A stretch of 64,000 bases of DNA from Azolla caroliniana (taxonomy: Eukaryota > Polypodiophyta), in NCBI GenBank assembly GCA_043228905.1, contig JBHGNT010000008.1, positions 3,224,001-3,288,000 of the forward strand. Reading direction: 5' to 3'. This document shows positions 46,818-60,737 of the stretch, piece by piece; position 1 is the first letter of the stretch, and every line of letters starts with the position of its first letter. Position numbers and translations under genes: made by a program. The notes under the pieces are model-generated. The model was not told the DNA's origin, did not search any database, and was given only the letters and a program-made list of their open reading frames with translations.

Positions 46818-48899
46818 AACCTTGAATGAATTTCTTTAATACGGTTCTCAACTGCTCGACAAGAGAACAGAACAGATGTGAAGACTCTTGCAGGCAATTA
46901 TAAACATTTTGACCTGCCATTGATAAACATGATGATCAATACAACTAAAAATCTGGACTTTGATATTCTAGGTATGGAGAACCAAATACAGCAAGACAGT
47001 GAAATGTTTTGCTGCTTATTTTGTTAATACAACGGATAACTCAACTTGTGAATAGCATATTTATTATTGACACTGTACCAAGCAAACTACATTCTTTTTC
47101 GGGATTCTGAACCAGTGACAGATCCTGTAACATGTGGCCTATATTCTCTCATTTCTGTGAACCCATCACAGATATATCTCAAGTACATTGTTAATATAAA
47201 AAAGGACTTTCATCTTCATTATAAAAAAGAACTTTCATCTTCATTATAAAAAAGAACTTTCATCTTCATTATGTTTATAAATTCCTACTGTATTTCCTAA
47301 ATCATCTGTAGAGTTTACACCCTCTGAACTTTGCATTTGGTTGGGAAACACAAGCTGTTGCAAAATCTATGAGGAAGATTGAAACCCGCCTTAAGTAAAC
47401 CAGTTACTACCATGGATAGGCCTATATTTTCGAAGGATTTAAAGTAGTGCAAGATTATGCAACTTTGGAGTTAGGTTTCTATTATAAATGAGCATAAGAT
47501 GAAGCATTTGTGCATGTTCTCAATATCATTGATTGACTCAAGCTGTGAGAAATTGGATTGTAGTTTCTTGAGAAAGATTGAGAGAGCAGAGAAAAAACAA
47601 GCTTCATAAACTGTATTATATGGATTATTAGATTTTTTATCAAAGTTTCTTTCCAACATTGACATCGAATTTTCCAAAATGCATCCAGAGCATAACATTA
47701 TTCTGAACACATGCCTTCGAAAACGCCCTAGAGTAGAAATTGATCAATGGAAACCACTGATACAACGTGCTTCAAAATGCCAAGCTGCAGAGAACATTGT
47801 CTTCCTGCCAACACCTCAATGCAGTAAATCAATAGGATACATATTACAACAGTGGTAGAACTAAAAGTGCAAAGACATGGATCTCAGTCCAAATCTGCAA
47901 AATAATTTACAATTGATCCTTACATAATTTGAACTATCGAGGACAGATGAAAAGGATAACTGTTCACTTTTCAGGGGCTACGCTTATCACAGTTATTCCT
48001 AGCTCATTGATAGAATTTGTTCATACTGTAGAACTTCAATACCTAAGATACCTTGGGAAGTTGACTATGTCGCTGTAGTTCGTTGCTTCCTAATTCTAAT
48101 GTCCTTTCAACCCTAAATTAAGTGCCTAATGTACAGTATATTGTACATTTTCAAAATGCGTAAAATGCAGTAAAAAATCCTTCCATTTCTAATCCTTCCA
48201 TTTCTAGAGAATCAATTGTTGTTGTGTAACATCCCCTCCCATCTAAAATGTATGTGTACAAATGGACGTGGACAAGCACAAACTCTATTAATTTCCCAGA
48301 GGCACATTAATTAAAACTTCCATTCCAAAACAATTACCTTCCTTGACCATTTTCAACCTGCTGGCCCACACAAATATAACAGTACCATTCACTCGTTCTT
48401 TCAAATCTCAGAACATTGCCTATTAAAGTTATGTTTGCATGTTACTGCTTCATGCTTCAAATGTTACTGCTCAATACAATCAACCTTAGCATTTAAATGT
48501 GATTGATCGCACCAGTTTAGAGCATTCATCAACAATAGTAAGTACCGAGAGAGGCATACAGTCATTATTCTTCCTCTCCATATTACACATCATATCATAA
48601 CTTTCATATTCACTTTGGTACCATCACAAGGATAGCAATATTCAACTCCATTGCCTCAAAAGACATTTACACAATATAAGTATCCAGATTCCAACCGATT
48701 GCATACTCATAAGTGCGATACACACATGCCACAGATACAATTCTTCTTTAACATACCAATGTCACAATCTTCACTTTACCAATCACATCCACTGTTCACA
48801 TTTGTTATCCCGCTTTAAATAATCAAACCCACAAAACAGTTCACAACAGTTAAAACCACTGGGATTTATGAAAGACGAGCAGCAGTATTACTACAAATT
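46818..48899. other. PP2C 3' flank and intergenic sequence
   Basis: The first few hundred bases should hold the PP2C 3' UTR; no poly(A) tract that would mark a retrocopy is visible. A small triplication of AAAAAAGAACTTTCATCTTCATT-like sequence lies at about 47200-47270. No gene seen. Confidence 0.45.
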
Positions 48900-49510
48900 C
48901 CACATATTAGAATATCCAATATGCACATTCTAATCTTCGCATCTGATCTGAACTTAACTGCTGGTATCAATCCACTAAATTACAAAGGTTCAATCTGCAA
49001 TTTCGAATCATCCACAAGAATATCCAATCTGACCCTTCTAATTTTCGTATCTGATTTGAACATAACAGCTTGATGACGGACGGTATCAATCCACTAAATT
49101 ACAAAGGTTCAATCTGCAATTTCGAATCATCCACAAGAATATCCAATCTGCACCTTCTAATTTTCCCATCTGATTTGAACTTAACAGCTTGATGACACAC
49201 GGTATCAATACACTAAATTACAATGGTTCAATCTGCGATTTCGAATCATCCAAAACATATTAAGTCATTCCGGAAATTCAACTGCATTTACCATCAGCTT
49301 CGTTTTAGCGATCATATCCACTGTTCACAATAGTCATCTCTCTTTGATTCATCAAGGCCGCACAGTGTGAGAACTAAATCCACATACCAGGATATATAAT
49401 TTAAACCTTCAAAACTTCACATCCGATGTGCTATCACCATTATGGCACACAGTATCAATCCACTAGGCTAAGAAGATTCAATCTGCACTTCCGCCTCATA
49501 CACACCATAT
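48900..49510. repeat. ~120-bp tandem repeat, three units plus a diverged partial
   Basis: GGTATCAATCCACTAAATTACAAAGGTTCAATCTGC recurs at about 48963, 49081 and 49201, with AATTTCGAATCATCC and CTTCTAATTTTC between. A more diverged unit occurs at 49380-49510. Non-coding. Confidence 0.85.
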
Positions 49511-49635
49511 AAATTCATTCGAGAGCTTCCACTGCGCTTACAGTTTCACATATTACTGAGCCGTGTTGTCTCGACGTAACCATGACTTTTAATTATATTA
49601 AAAAGATATTGGACGATAGCTTAGAAGTATGATTG

Positions 49636-49805
49636 AAGAAAATCAAGCCTTTACGTCTGGAGGGAAACTTACTACCTAAATAAGTATCGGAGATGTTAAC
49701 AAGTGCATGAATATGGGAATAGTCAACGCCTGATTGTAGAAAATTAAGTTTTTACGTCTACAGGAAACCCACTACCTTAGTAGGGATTACCGATGTCAAC
49801 GAGAT
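49636..49805. repeat. Direct duplication of ~105 bp, diverged
   Basis: GAAAATCAAGCCTTTACGTCTGGAGG ... ACTACCTAAATAAGTATCGGAGATGTTAAC is repeated as GAAAATTAAGTTTTTACGTCTACAGG ... ACTACCTTAGTAGGGATTACCGATGTCAAC. No function can be assigned. Confidence 0.65.
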
Positions 49806-50479
49806 GATTAATGTTCTATGAAAAGTATCAGCCTGCTTTGAACATAATTTATATTGGCATTGATTCCCCAGGTTGTAATAATTCCCACGCAAAACCTCAT
49901 CGCAGGTCTTGATTGACCTAATGTCTTCCTTCTTCACATCACAGTTTCTGTGTAAACTATACAATTGATGCAACTGGCAAGCTTTAACGTATGCGACAGA
50001 ATGGTATAAGCTCTGTACTAATTGATCTCCTAAGGTAACGAACGAATTGGTTATTATGGAACCTATAAAGGTACAACACAAAGATACGTCAAGCTAAGAA
50101 GCTATATTGCGTTGAATGTTTGCTGTGAGCTTTTACAGCATGGAAAGAATAGCAATAATCTTCATGTAATTACGAGACCTAAAAGGGAACTGAACCACGA
50201 CAGCTCAACCTAAACGGCTACACGGCGTTACATGTTTGCATTGTTATATTATACCCCGGATTACGAAGTACACTCATCTATATATAATGCACTTAGCTAA
50301 CCTTCATAGGGTCCTAAGCCATGACTGTAGAGATAACGCAGCTTCAGCCGAAAGATGGTGATTTTTGGTTTATTAATCACTCAAATTGTCATAAATTGAG
50401 GCAAATTCTTCATCATTAGCTGCTCAAAAGCCATTCGAAATCTTGATGTTAAACCTAAGGTTAAAGCTAACTTAGGATT

Positions 50480-51160
50480 GAGATCTGATTGAGATCTGAT
50501 AGAAATGAAATGCTACAGGAATCGAAAGCAGTTTGCCGTCAGATGGTAGTGCATGTTACAATTCATCAAGGATCAGAACAGGTCTGTAAGTGTAATCCTC
50601 ATCCGGCAATACTCACGATGGGCTCAGCGGCAAAGACAAGGAATAGAATAGGAATTGATTTCCCACCAGGTACTGTTCCACAGTGGAACACAAAGAAGGA
50701 ATCAGAGAATCAGTCGAATCCTCACGAATTAATAGGACTGGGGCGACATAACAATGCTCATCACTTTCCGAGGAGAACAAGACGAAAAGGTTTCCAGGCT
50801 ACAGATGGAATCTACAGATAGATGTAGCAGCGTTTAGCTGATGTCTGCAGCGAAAGAAGTAACATGGAGAAGAGAGGAAGATCTTCACCTGTGTCGCAAA
50901 GCTTGCAGAGGAAAGGAACCATGGGATGTGGGCCTACTCACGAGGAAACGAATCAAAGGAGCGAAAAAAAGAAAATTCACACCTCCTCGAACCAGATACA
51001 CGCAGGCCCATATTTCTGAAGGTTGCAGCCATGGCCATGCTTTATACATGACAGAAGAAGAAGAAGAAGAAGAAGAAGAAGAAACCCTAACCCTAACCCT
51101 AAGAATATCTATAGCGCATTCACACTGCCGGGTGGGGTGGGCTTGGAAACCCTAATTGAG
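50480..51160 (-). promoter_or_regulatory. Possible promoter/5' end of a minus-strand transcript
   Basis: GC content rises here. On the minus strand the sequence reads TTAGGGTTAGGGTTAGGGTT followed by a TTC run (about 51110-51050), the telo-box plus pyrimidine pattern common in plant 5' leaders, then an ATG near 51049 with a short open stretch and a GTGAGT donor-like site. I could not find a coding exon downstream, so this may be a non-coding transcript or a coincidence. Confidence 0.25.
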
Positions 51161-52546
51161 AAAGCGACGTGTTCACACCTGGGCAGGCTCCTGGGCATTG
51201 TGTGTGTGCTGGCTGGCCTCGCACACTTGTCATGGGCTTGTGTCTCGGATTATCCCACCTAGACTCTCGTAGGGACACCATACTAAATTATTTCGGCTGT
51301 CCGGCCTTGATTCCATTGTCCGCGTATTACACATTTGCACCCACCACATTTCACTCGGACTCGTAGGAACAAATACTTCATGATCTGGAACAGCCTCGGT
51401 TTGTCTTGTCCCACGTGTCTCCCCCCCCCCCATTCCACTCGGTCCTACGTGCACTTGCTGCGTATAATAACCCCCATTTGGTCGAGATAGGAGAGCTTCG
51501 TATACCCATGCGACTCCATCTTGCTTGCCCCGTGAATGCACTTGATTAATGAAACCCGAACTCCTCCCGATTATCCAATATACGGAGACACGTCTCGTGT
51601 CTATCATTCCTACCACTAAAAATCACTCTCCTTTGCCAAACATACTGGAACGATGACAAAGGGAAGATAGAGTAGAAAGTTTGCACTTTTTTATTACGAT
51701 GATAATAATGTTTATCTTACAAATGTGTGCAGTTTGGGGCAAGTGTTATATGGTACTTGATGGTATTAGTATCCCATTATTAAACTTTGATGACTCGTTT
51801 GTTTCTCGTATGACCAGTGATTGTTTTGAACTTACATTAGTTTTGTAGTTGTTTCACACTTGACACGTAGTTGATGACCATGTGTGCGTGCATGGGGAAC
51901 ACCCAACACATATTTATGTGATGATAGACCATAAATCAACCCCTAGACTACTTATACAAATTCTAGAACACATGTGCGATGACCGTATGTCCACATGCAT
52001 GCATCTTCACGTAGTTGTTTCCTTGTAAACCATATTTCAATACTATTGGGCATCATGGCGATGCAAATATCAACCGATTTATTTCTTTCTATTTGGAAGG
52101 GGTACATTTTCTCAAGATTCCACTTGAGGGAGTTCACACACAAATGTGAACATGTGGAACATTATCCAATATTGTTTGCATGCTCATAGCGCATCATTAC
52201 CTTGTTAAAATGGAGAATCCACGATGACCATCAAATATTTTATGTAAAGAAGTAGGTCAAAATTTTGCTTATATATTCATGCACCGGTTCTCACATCAAA
52301 ACATTTTAGCACAATAGTGACAAGCAAAAGTTGTGCCTTGACGATAACAATTTGAGACTTGAAAAAACTATAGGGTTTTACGTTGAGGGATAACTATACA
52401 CTACATGTAAGTGAATGACTTTGTTCAAACTAAAAGGTAGATAATCAAGCCCATTTATGCAACATTTTGTAATGGACTCGACTATGGAGTCGAGAGAATC
52501 AAATATATATTGACTAAATTGATGGCACAAATATATCGCGGGATAA

Positions 52547-52577
<31 letters not shown>

Positions 52578-52829
52578 ATGATGGTTCTTTGTTGAGTTTA
52601 GGGTGGAGTCAAGTGACAAGCAACTCTCCAAAAAAGGGCAAGTGTAATGCCTAAGAGTATGGATAGGTGATGTGTGTAACTTCTCGAAATGATAGGGTAG
52701 CTGATTTCAATTAGACATGGAACAACAAATCTTTGGAGTTGATATGCCTTCTGTATTTCCATGGGAAAACTAGGACATTGTAGGTTATGGATGAGAAAAT
52801 ATTGGGAAAATACATGAACTTGAACTCCA
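51161..52829. other. Intergenic, no gene recognised
   Basis: Includes an 11-base C run at 51421 and a CA run at 52551-52577. No domain or RNA gene was recognised. Confidence 0.45.
52551..52577. repeat. (CA)n microsatellite
   Basis: About 13 uninterrupted AC units. Confidence 0.95.
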
Positions 52830-53275
52830 CCTTAACCTCACAATCGGCATTGGTTTGGTTTGAGAGTGTCAAAACCGAACCGTTAAAAAATATTGGAACT
52901 TGAACTGAACCGAACCGAACCACGAAACCATTTTAACCGAATGGTTAGAAAAAAATCCAAGCCATTAAACCGTTAAAACCGTGGTTTCGGTTTCAAGTTA
53001 GGTCAAAATTCGATTTAAAAATTTTTCATTACTTCACAAATTTAAAGATATTTCCTAAAATGTGAGAATTAGGCTTAAAAATGAAAAGGTTGTTTAAAAA
53101 AAGATTAAAAACCATCAAACCTTTAAACCGCGCTTTGAAACCATTAAAATCGAACTGAACCGTTAAATGTTTTTTAAACCTGAACCGAATCGAATCGAAC
53201 CATTTAAATTGTTCAGCCATGGTTTCGCGGTTCTGCCTGGTTCAAACCGAACCATTGTTGTTTGTTACCTGAACC
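52830..53275. mobile_element. hAT-like MITE of the AACCG family, older copy
   Basis: Element 52838-53267 (430 bp), inverted relative to the copy at 1407-1920. Its left end TCACAATCGGCATTGGTTTGG corresponds to that copy's TAACAATCGGCAACGGTTCGG, and its right end reads TTGTTTGTTA. The central AT-rich part is also shared in reverse complement (ATTCTCACATTTTA-type phrase). Flanking 8-mers CCTTAACC (52830-52837) and CCTGAACC (53268-53275) match at 7 of 8 positions. No coding capacity. Confidence 0.75.
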
Positions 53276-53489
53276 TGAATCTCGACCTCCAATTTAAGAC
53301 ACTGAGACATTGTCGGTTATGGTTTTCGGCGTTGGCTTTTTGTGGATAGTAGAATGATGCAGATCGCATGTGACATTTGAAACGTGTCGTGTGCACCCTC
53401 TCCATGACCGCGATTTCCTTCCTAGGCCTCACTATTTTTTTGGTAGCAAATAGAAACATTGAACCCAAACCCTCATGCATGCATATAGA

Positions 53490-54215
53490 TACATACTCAC
53501 TCACATACATGCACAACTAGATGTACATACATACACACACACGTACATACACAACTAGATGTACATACATACATACATACACACACATACATACATACAC
53601 ATACTTACACACGTACATACATGGATATACATAAGCACGTACATACATACATACACATACTTTTTATTTTATTTTTATTTTTTAAAGAAGATATCCTGTC
53701 ATTAGTATAAACATACATACATACACATACTTACACACGTACATACATACATAACTAGATTTACATACTCACACACATACATACATAACTAGATGTACAT
53801 ATATACATACACACATACATATACATACGCACGTACATACATACATACACATACTTACACACGTACATACATACATATACATACTCACGTACATAGATAC
53901 ATAACTAGATGTACATACATATACATATGTACGTACATACATACATACACATACTTACACACGTACATACATACATATACATACTCACGTACATACTCAC
54001 ACACAAACATACATAACTAGATGTACATACATACATATACATACGCACGTACATACATACATACACATGCATACATACATAACTAGATGTACATATTCAC
54101 ACACATACATATACATACACACGTACATACATGCATACACACGCATACATACATAACTAGATGTACATACTCACACACACATACATATATATACATACAT
54201 TATACATATATACAC
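53490..54215. repeat. ACATAC/ACACACGTACATAC array with AACTAGATGT spacer
   Basis: About 700 bases of ACATAC-type words organised into larger units marked by AACTAGATGTACAT at about 53513, 53553, 53787, 53908, 54016, 54080 and 54152, with a variant near 53755. A short T-rich unrelated insert interrupts it at about 53660-53712. Long frames through it are repeat artefacts. Confidence 0.9.
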
Positions 54216-54337
54216 CCCCACATGGAAGAGACGAACACAGAAAAAGACATAAAGAGGAGAGGAATAGGAATAATAATATGCCTCAAACAGAAGCTATGAA
54301 AGATAGCCAAAGCCAAATTTCAAGAGTGCGAAAGTTT

Positions 54338-54370
54338 GAGAAGAAGAAGAAGAAGAAGAAGAAGAAGAAA
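54338..54370. repeat. (GAA)n microsatellite
   Basis: About ten AAG/GAA units. No gene association visible. Confidence 0.9.
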
Positions 54371-57300
54371 GGAGCAAGGAAAAGCAGAGACATATGGAAA
54401 AACCAAACGATGAGCACGACTGCATGATCAATGAAGTGAAATGGAAATTACGATGGTGGCCATCCCTTACAAAATGGCCACACTTGGATCAAGGAAGGAT
54501 AATGGGCTCAGATCATTTAATGGGCACTCTTATCTCATGATTATGTGGGAACTAATCCAATTGCACGCATAAGTGAGTATATATCTCGACTTATCATGCA
54601 TATAATGGTATGCCATTGTGCAGGTGGATTAATGCAACTACAATCACAATGTGTCATGATCAATATGTAATTCAAAGTTCGACTTTTTGAAGACTCTAGT
54701 TTCATATGCATAATGAGTCTCGGTCATTCAAAGGGCTTGTTTTATGGTTGCTATTATTATTGTTAATCTTCCTCGACCTCGGACCTCTATGGTGTAGAAA
54801 GAAAGAAAGAAATATTAACGTCTTCTAAGACCAAAATTGGCCATGGTAAAGATGGAGCTTTGATTGAGCAGAGAAACCATGGTTACTATAAACTCGTCTC
54901 GCCTCCTCGACTTCCTACATCCGAGGCATTTCCTGATCATAAATGTAAGCAAATCATGCTTCAATAGTCAGTCACACACATTCTCTCCCTTCCAAGGAAA
55001 TTTATTATAGGTAATGCAATTATTGGATTACTTCTCATGTTTTAGCATGCCCCAAAGCTATTTTGGAAGATGTCCCTAAAATTATAGTAATTCCTTCGAT
55101 TTGTCTTGATCTTAAACTTCAATATATTGGTTCATTTGATCGAGGAATAAAATTGAAAAGGGTGGGTATTGTTTTAAATCCTTACTCATTGGGACTAATC
55201 ATCTTTTAATCGAGATAGGGACCAAGCTAAAGTTTAAAATGGAAAAGAGATTCATTGAAACTATGGTGCATGTTAGGCTAATTTTGGTTGATATAATCAA
55301 CAATTTGAAGAAGTTGAAAACCATGGATTATTTTTTGTCTTTCAATTTTACTCAATATTGAGTTCCACAAACCCAATTGCTCAAAAGGAGAGTGATTCTC
55401 TTCTGGAAATTGGATATGAAACCAACAATCTAAATGTACAACAACTAGAGATGATTCATGAGCCATGTGAACGATAGTGCGTTATTGTAGAGGAAGAGGG
55501 ACCCATTGGTCATTATAGTAGGAAAACTTCCCCTTCACCACTCGAACAACTTATGTTAACAAAGATGTTCATGCTTGTGATGCCCCCAATGAGCTTGAAC
55601 CTATGACACAAAGGTCACAAACCACAAGCTTTACAATGAGACCATCATTTGGATGCCACTAAAATAGTTAACAAGAAGATAGCACCGTTATAAAGATATT
55701 GGTTATTGCATAGACTGATTGTGTACCACCATTAATATACATTGGAATAAGCAATATTGATTGGACCTTGAGCTTGTCCCTATGTTTAAGCCTTGATACT
55801 TGGCTGGCCAAAGATGGACATTGGAGAAAGTCTAGGAGCTTCTTGAAACCTTTTGTGTCACATGATTTATTATGGTGATTATATTTTTTTCTTCTTCTAG
55901 AAAGCAAGGTAGACCTTAGTTGACAGCATTAAAAGACTCGAGCACAAATTAAGGGGTTGATAAAAGAACCATAATAGCCTATCCATCCATCACCATGTAT
56001 AGTTTTTTCTCAAAGAAACAATGTGGATAAACTTCAATAATTTGTCGTGTCAATTAACATTCACCACTTTGTTTCTTGGAGCAATCTAACATTTGAAAGT
56101 TGTTGTCATTCAAGAAGAAAAGTAGTTAAAGTTGGATCTTTCTCTCTCTCTCTCTCTCATGTTTTATTTAGAAAATGCCTTTTAACTTGTCATTAGCACT
56201 CACATAATTTCCAAATCCTTCTTTGTGCTCAATCCAAATCTCGAATTCATCATTCATATTTGGACTATGCTATTTTCTACAATTGTTAGACTTGTCAATG
56301 TCGTTTGAGGAATCCATTGTCTAATGTTTGGAAGAGATTAGTATATTACACAATGTAGAAACAAATACATTTGTCCTCATCTAAGAGGAAAGAGGGCTTG
56401 AACACTTTCTAGTTGTAAGTAATGAGTATATATTGTATGTTTTTCTACCCAAAACCATATCTTTCATGAAATGCAAGCATTTGTGCAGAATAAGGGAGCT
56501 TGTAGAATGAAAGAATATATGAGTTAACTTCTTGGCTGATAATCTTGATAAGAGTGGACATGTAAATGCAGTAATAACATGTGCAAATGGTGCCTTGGAA
56601 TCTAAACATGTAAAATATTGTGTAAATAAGGTTTTCTATTTATGCTCCATGGAGGATTGAAAAAATTACTGTATAGCTAGAAGAGTTCAAATGAACATGG
56701 AGAGCATATAATGTAGTTCTAAACATGCAAGTATCTACGTGATTTATTGAGCTTAAGTATCTCATTTTTGTAGAATCTTGCTGCCTAAGAAGAAGGTCGT
56801 TAATTCAACAAAAACCAACTAAAATATTTGAACAAGAGACATTGATATCTCTGTTAGGCAAAAATGGCATATGAGACCCATCAAGAGTTAACATTTTAAA
56901 ATATTTTCTCACCTAAAATAACAGTAAGAAAGATGAGTAAATTTTCCTTGCCAATTGAATCATTTGACTAGAAGTATGAACACTCTTAAACGTAAAATGA
57001 ATGATGAGAGAAATGATTGATTGGCATGTACAAAAAGTATCTCAATAGACCTTGGCTTCTTGCGAATGGAAATCCATCGTGGTATCCTATGCCGAGATTT
57101 GGGTTATAGCAAATGATTCTGCTACTTGGAAACAAGAAAACAACATTAAAACCAACTTCCCCAACTTTTCATTGGAAGAGTGAAAATATGTTACGGGCAT
57201 AACCATAACTTATCCCATTGGTAGTTTGTACCATCATTTTCTATACATGAGGATAAGAGTATGAGGTTTAATTGAGAGTGTAAAGCATGGAGGATTACTT

Positions 57301-58650
57301 TTGATCTTAGGTATTGAGACAATCCTTAGAGGCCAAGTGTAAACTTGCTTGGGGGCCTTAGGTTTGGCTATAAATACGAGGCCTAACTATCCTTATTTGA
57401 CACATTATTTGACTACATTGAGACTGTGATATTGTAGTGATCGAACTCTTGTGGCGAGCTCATGCTAGTACTAGGTACAACTCGATGCCAAATTGGTGGT
57501 ATGGGATGTCGTTCACAGCGTGGGGTTGGTTTCGATCCCTTCGCTCGAGGGGGACCAATGGATCAACACCCTTTATCTCTTTGTCTCTTTATTATCTGAT
57601 CTATTCCTTATTTATATGCTTACATTTGATTAAATCTCTAACACTATTGGAGCTAATGGTTTTGCTCGTATATAATTCGCAAGATCACCTGAAGGATTTT
57701 AGACAAGTATGTATTGGAAACCACATTTCATGTGTGATTGAAATTAACATAGTCTATGGTGATCCCAATATTTCCTTTTCTTCCATTGTTTCTATGGTTA
57801 AAATAAAGAAAGATATATTAATGTCTTTCTTTTTAAGAGGCCAAAATGGCCTATGAGACCAGACCAAACAAGCGTTTTACATCTTAAAAGGTTGTATTGT
57901 CTTTGGGAACAACAAACTAATATAATATAAGTAAATAAAAAATAGAAGTGACTAAAGATTCTCGCTATGTACATATATAAATTTCTTATGTAAGATAGAT
58001 TGTTTTTTTGTCTCCAAAAGAAGTCTAGCATAGGTTGATCTAGAAGGAGAGATCTCAAAAGTGAGAGAAGCACTAGCTATGGTGGGAAATAATGGCCTTT
58101 ATATGTTGATGACAAAGGTGACCAGATCATGGTCCATGAGTATGGGGCCTATGCATGTCAAATTGCCCAATCTATTTTAATCCATTTGCAATATTATGGT
58201 TGAGAGGTAACTTGTGTAATCCATGATTTACTTGTAGCACGAGTAGGAGTGATGGACCAAAGAAAGTAGCAATCGTTCTTTGTTGATGAGCTTATGTTTT
58301 ATTGTTGTCCTTCAACAATTTCTTCCTATGCCTCTTGAGTTATAGCAAGAACAACCTCAAGACACTGTGAGTTGTCATATATCCATTATCTCATGTAGTG
58401 GGACAGAACTTCGGTTAAAGAGACCATGGTATCGCCCTCTTATTTCACAAAAGCAATGGATGACAAACAAGGTGTTCTTCAGATTACACTCCATGACGAC
58501 ACAAACAACAAATTCTTTCTTCAAAAGTGTGCATGCATATCTCCCTACCTCCATCTCTAACTAACGTGAAGAGGTCCACAACTAATAGGGTAGATGTTTT
58601 CTCATATAAGAGGGCTTGATGATGAATCCATCTTCCGATGTGTGAATAAT
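54371..58650. other. Long intergenic stretch, possible LTR fragment near 57.2-57.6 kb
   Basis: No gene recognised. At about 57190-57600 a TATAAATACGAGG box, a downstream GATCGAACTC..GGTACAACTCGATG section and CGATCCCTTCGCTCG recall an LTR or other Pol II promoter block, but no boundaries, partner or pol sequence were found. Confidence 0.35.
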
Positions 58651-59060
58651 AGTGGGCCATCGTCCTACCAAGAGATGTTATTGGGCCAATCCATGTTCTT
58701 TGAGTGTCCAATTTGATAGTATCAATTTGGATCATTCTAATTTTTCCGCTTTGATCATGTTTCGTTGGAGACAATCAAAGTTATATTGGAAAGGGGATAG
58801 TGCATTTATGCTTATGCCATGGGACTCGAACCATTGTTGCGTTTTACCATACTGACAATGATTATATCCGTGTTCAGCCGAGTTATTGCGATGACATAAG
58901 TGGCAGCCTTGAGTACCTTCATTTAGGCAGATCCCAAGTTGGGATACCAATCACTGATTGGAAAAATGCCTCAAAGAAGGTGATAGATAGGTTAGGATGA
59001 TCTCTCAAATACATGGTTAAGAAGGAGGTCTGAACATTGGTACTCCATAAAGAAGAGCTG
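58651..59060 (+). mobile_element. Possible LINE remnant (post-RT region)
   Basis: Plus-strand frames give MFRWRQSKLYWKGDSAFMLMPWD and LEYLHLGRSQVGIPITDWKNASKKVIDRLG, resembling the F.WKG......PWD and YLG.P.G.......W.....K...RL steps that follow RT motif C in LINEs. The order of the two blocks is reversed relative to a normal LINE, so this is either a rearranged remnant or a weak coincidence. Confidence 0.35.
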
Positions 59061-60734
59061 TGTTGATAATGCCAAGTATCATAGAGCATATGATGGCATG
59101 AAGATTGCTTTTACTCTTAGGCTATGTGTGAAGGGATGGATGCAACTTTGGAAACAGGGAATCTCTCTCATGGCACCACAGATTTCAGCCTCTTGCTGGC
59201 ATGTGGTTAATACAGATAGAATTTTTGAGACTGCATATGCTTTGATTTGTTGAGTGGCATCCTATTAGCAAAAAAGGATGTCAATAAATCCCTATAAAGT
59301 AAGGTTTTGGTGTCTTCTCATGAGATGCCCAAGATTCCTTTCAGTCTTAGTTGAGGATGATAGCACATCTTCTCAGAAGGAAATACAGTTTACCACGTCA
59401 TGACATATTTATCTGGAAGCAATTGGAGGGCATCCAACTTTTACACCCTCTGCTTCCACATATAAATTGGGGCACACCACTTAGAAGACCTATGCCCATC
59501 TCAAATGGTCCTTTGCAGTTAGCCTCATGACAAATATAGGCTTTGGTCAGAGAATGTCTCACCCTATTTTCATTATGGGGTTGTGCCTTTCATCTCACAT
59601 CATGCTTAATGGAGGAGTTACTTTTTCTATCTGCTTATCTTGATCAGTGAGACAATGATGGAGCATTAACTGGCTAGTGATGGTCAGTTGGTTGGTTTCG
59701 CCTTTATGTTGAGATGATTCATTTATGTTCTTTTATTCCCGGAAGGAATATTTTCAAGAAAGCTATGATGGTTTGGCATGTATGCATCATAGCTCATTAA
59801 GTGGATATTTTGGAAAAATAACAGATAAATTCATGCATTGAAATCTTGGCATGGTCTATATAACAGTTTTACATACATATAATCTCCATGATCTCAAAAG
59901 TGGCCCAATTCAATGATCGCATTCCGTTGTATCCTTGAGTTCTTTGGAAGAAAATAGGATATACATTTCATGACTTGGGTGGCTTGGAATCATGTATTCA
60001 CGCCTAAGTTGATGGGGTGGTTTTCCTGTTTTGGGAAGAGGATAAACATATTGGTACAAGACACTTTCTACTCTTGCAAGCTATGTACCACAATCTCACA
60101 TGGATGAAAATCATAGATTTTTTTGTATTGGAAAAGAATGGATCTGACATCAAGGAATTACCATTTGTGAGTCTTGGTGGCATGTGCATAAACAATGAAC
60201 CAGTCATGATTTCCGCATCTGTCACGGCACACCAAATGGTCACTTTGCTGTAGCATATGTTGCACTTTGTCAAATTGTCATGATATGGTAAATTGAATGA
60301 AAAATAATCTCTTACAACCAAAGGTTTTGGTAGTGTTGCGCCTGTTTCGTCAGGATGCTCTTAAGAATCAGTTTTATTATCATGCCCCATCAGGACTTTA
60401 GTTCAGTTAAGGATGCATTTCTTTCCTCTTAGAGGAAGTTGACGTCATTTTGTCCAATCTGGAACCATTATCATGTTCCCAAGATTTTGGCCCTTATTTG
60501 GAGAGAGTTGGTTTGAGGCAATTGATTCCGAGTGGCATCCTAGGGCTTATCCATGTACTCTCAACACACCTAGGTAATATATTATGAGCCATCCTCAATA
60601 CAGAAAAAAATCAGGCAATATTGATGTAGTAAAGGATAATGAGAAGGGAGAAACACAAGAAAACTCTCGGTAAGAAAAAGGAGGAAGTGGGAAATGTTGA
60701 AATTGGGTTCGGTATGCAAAACAAACCTCTTGAG
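59061..60734. other. Intergenic, unidentified interrupted frames
   Basis: Plus-strand translation shows moderately long stretches between stops (for example 60017-60253) without a recognised family. It may be an old mobile-element body. No call is supported. Confidence 0.35.
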
Positions 60735-60737
60735 CTA

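Noticed and set aside
50025-50075. CTCCTAAGGTAACGAACGAATTGG, superficially like a large-subunit rRNA phrase
   Set aside because: The surrounding sequence does not continue as rRNA on either strand.
50489-51155. Two ~105-codon plus-strand frames
   Set aside because: Basic, unstructured translations with no domain, ending in a GAA/telomere-repeat run.
53793-54427. Frames with YTHT-like runs
   Set aside because: Artefacts of the ACATAC array.
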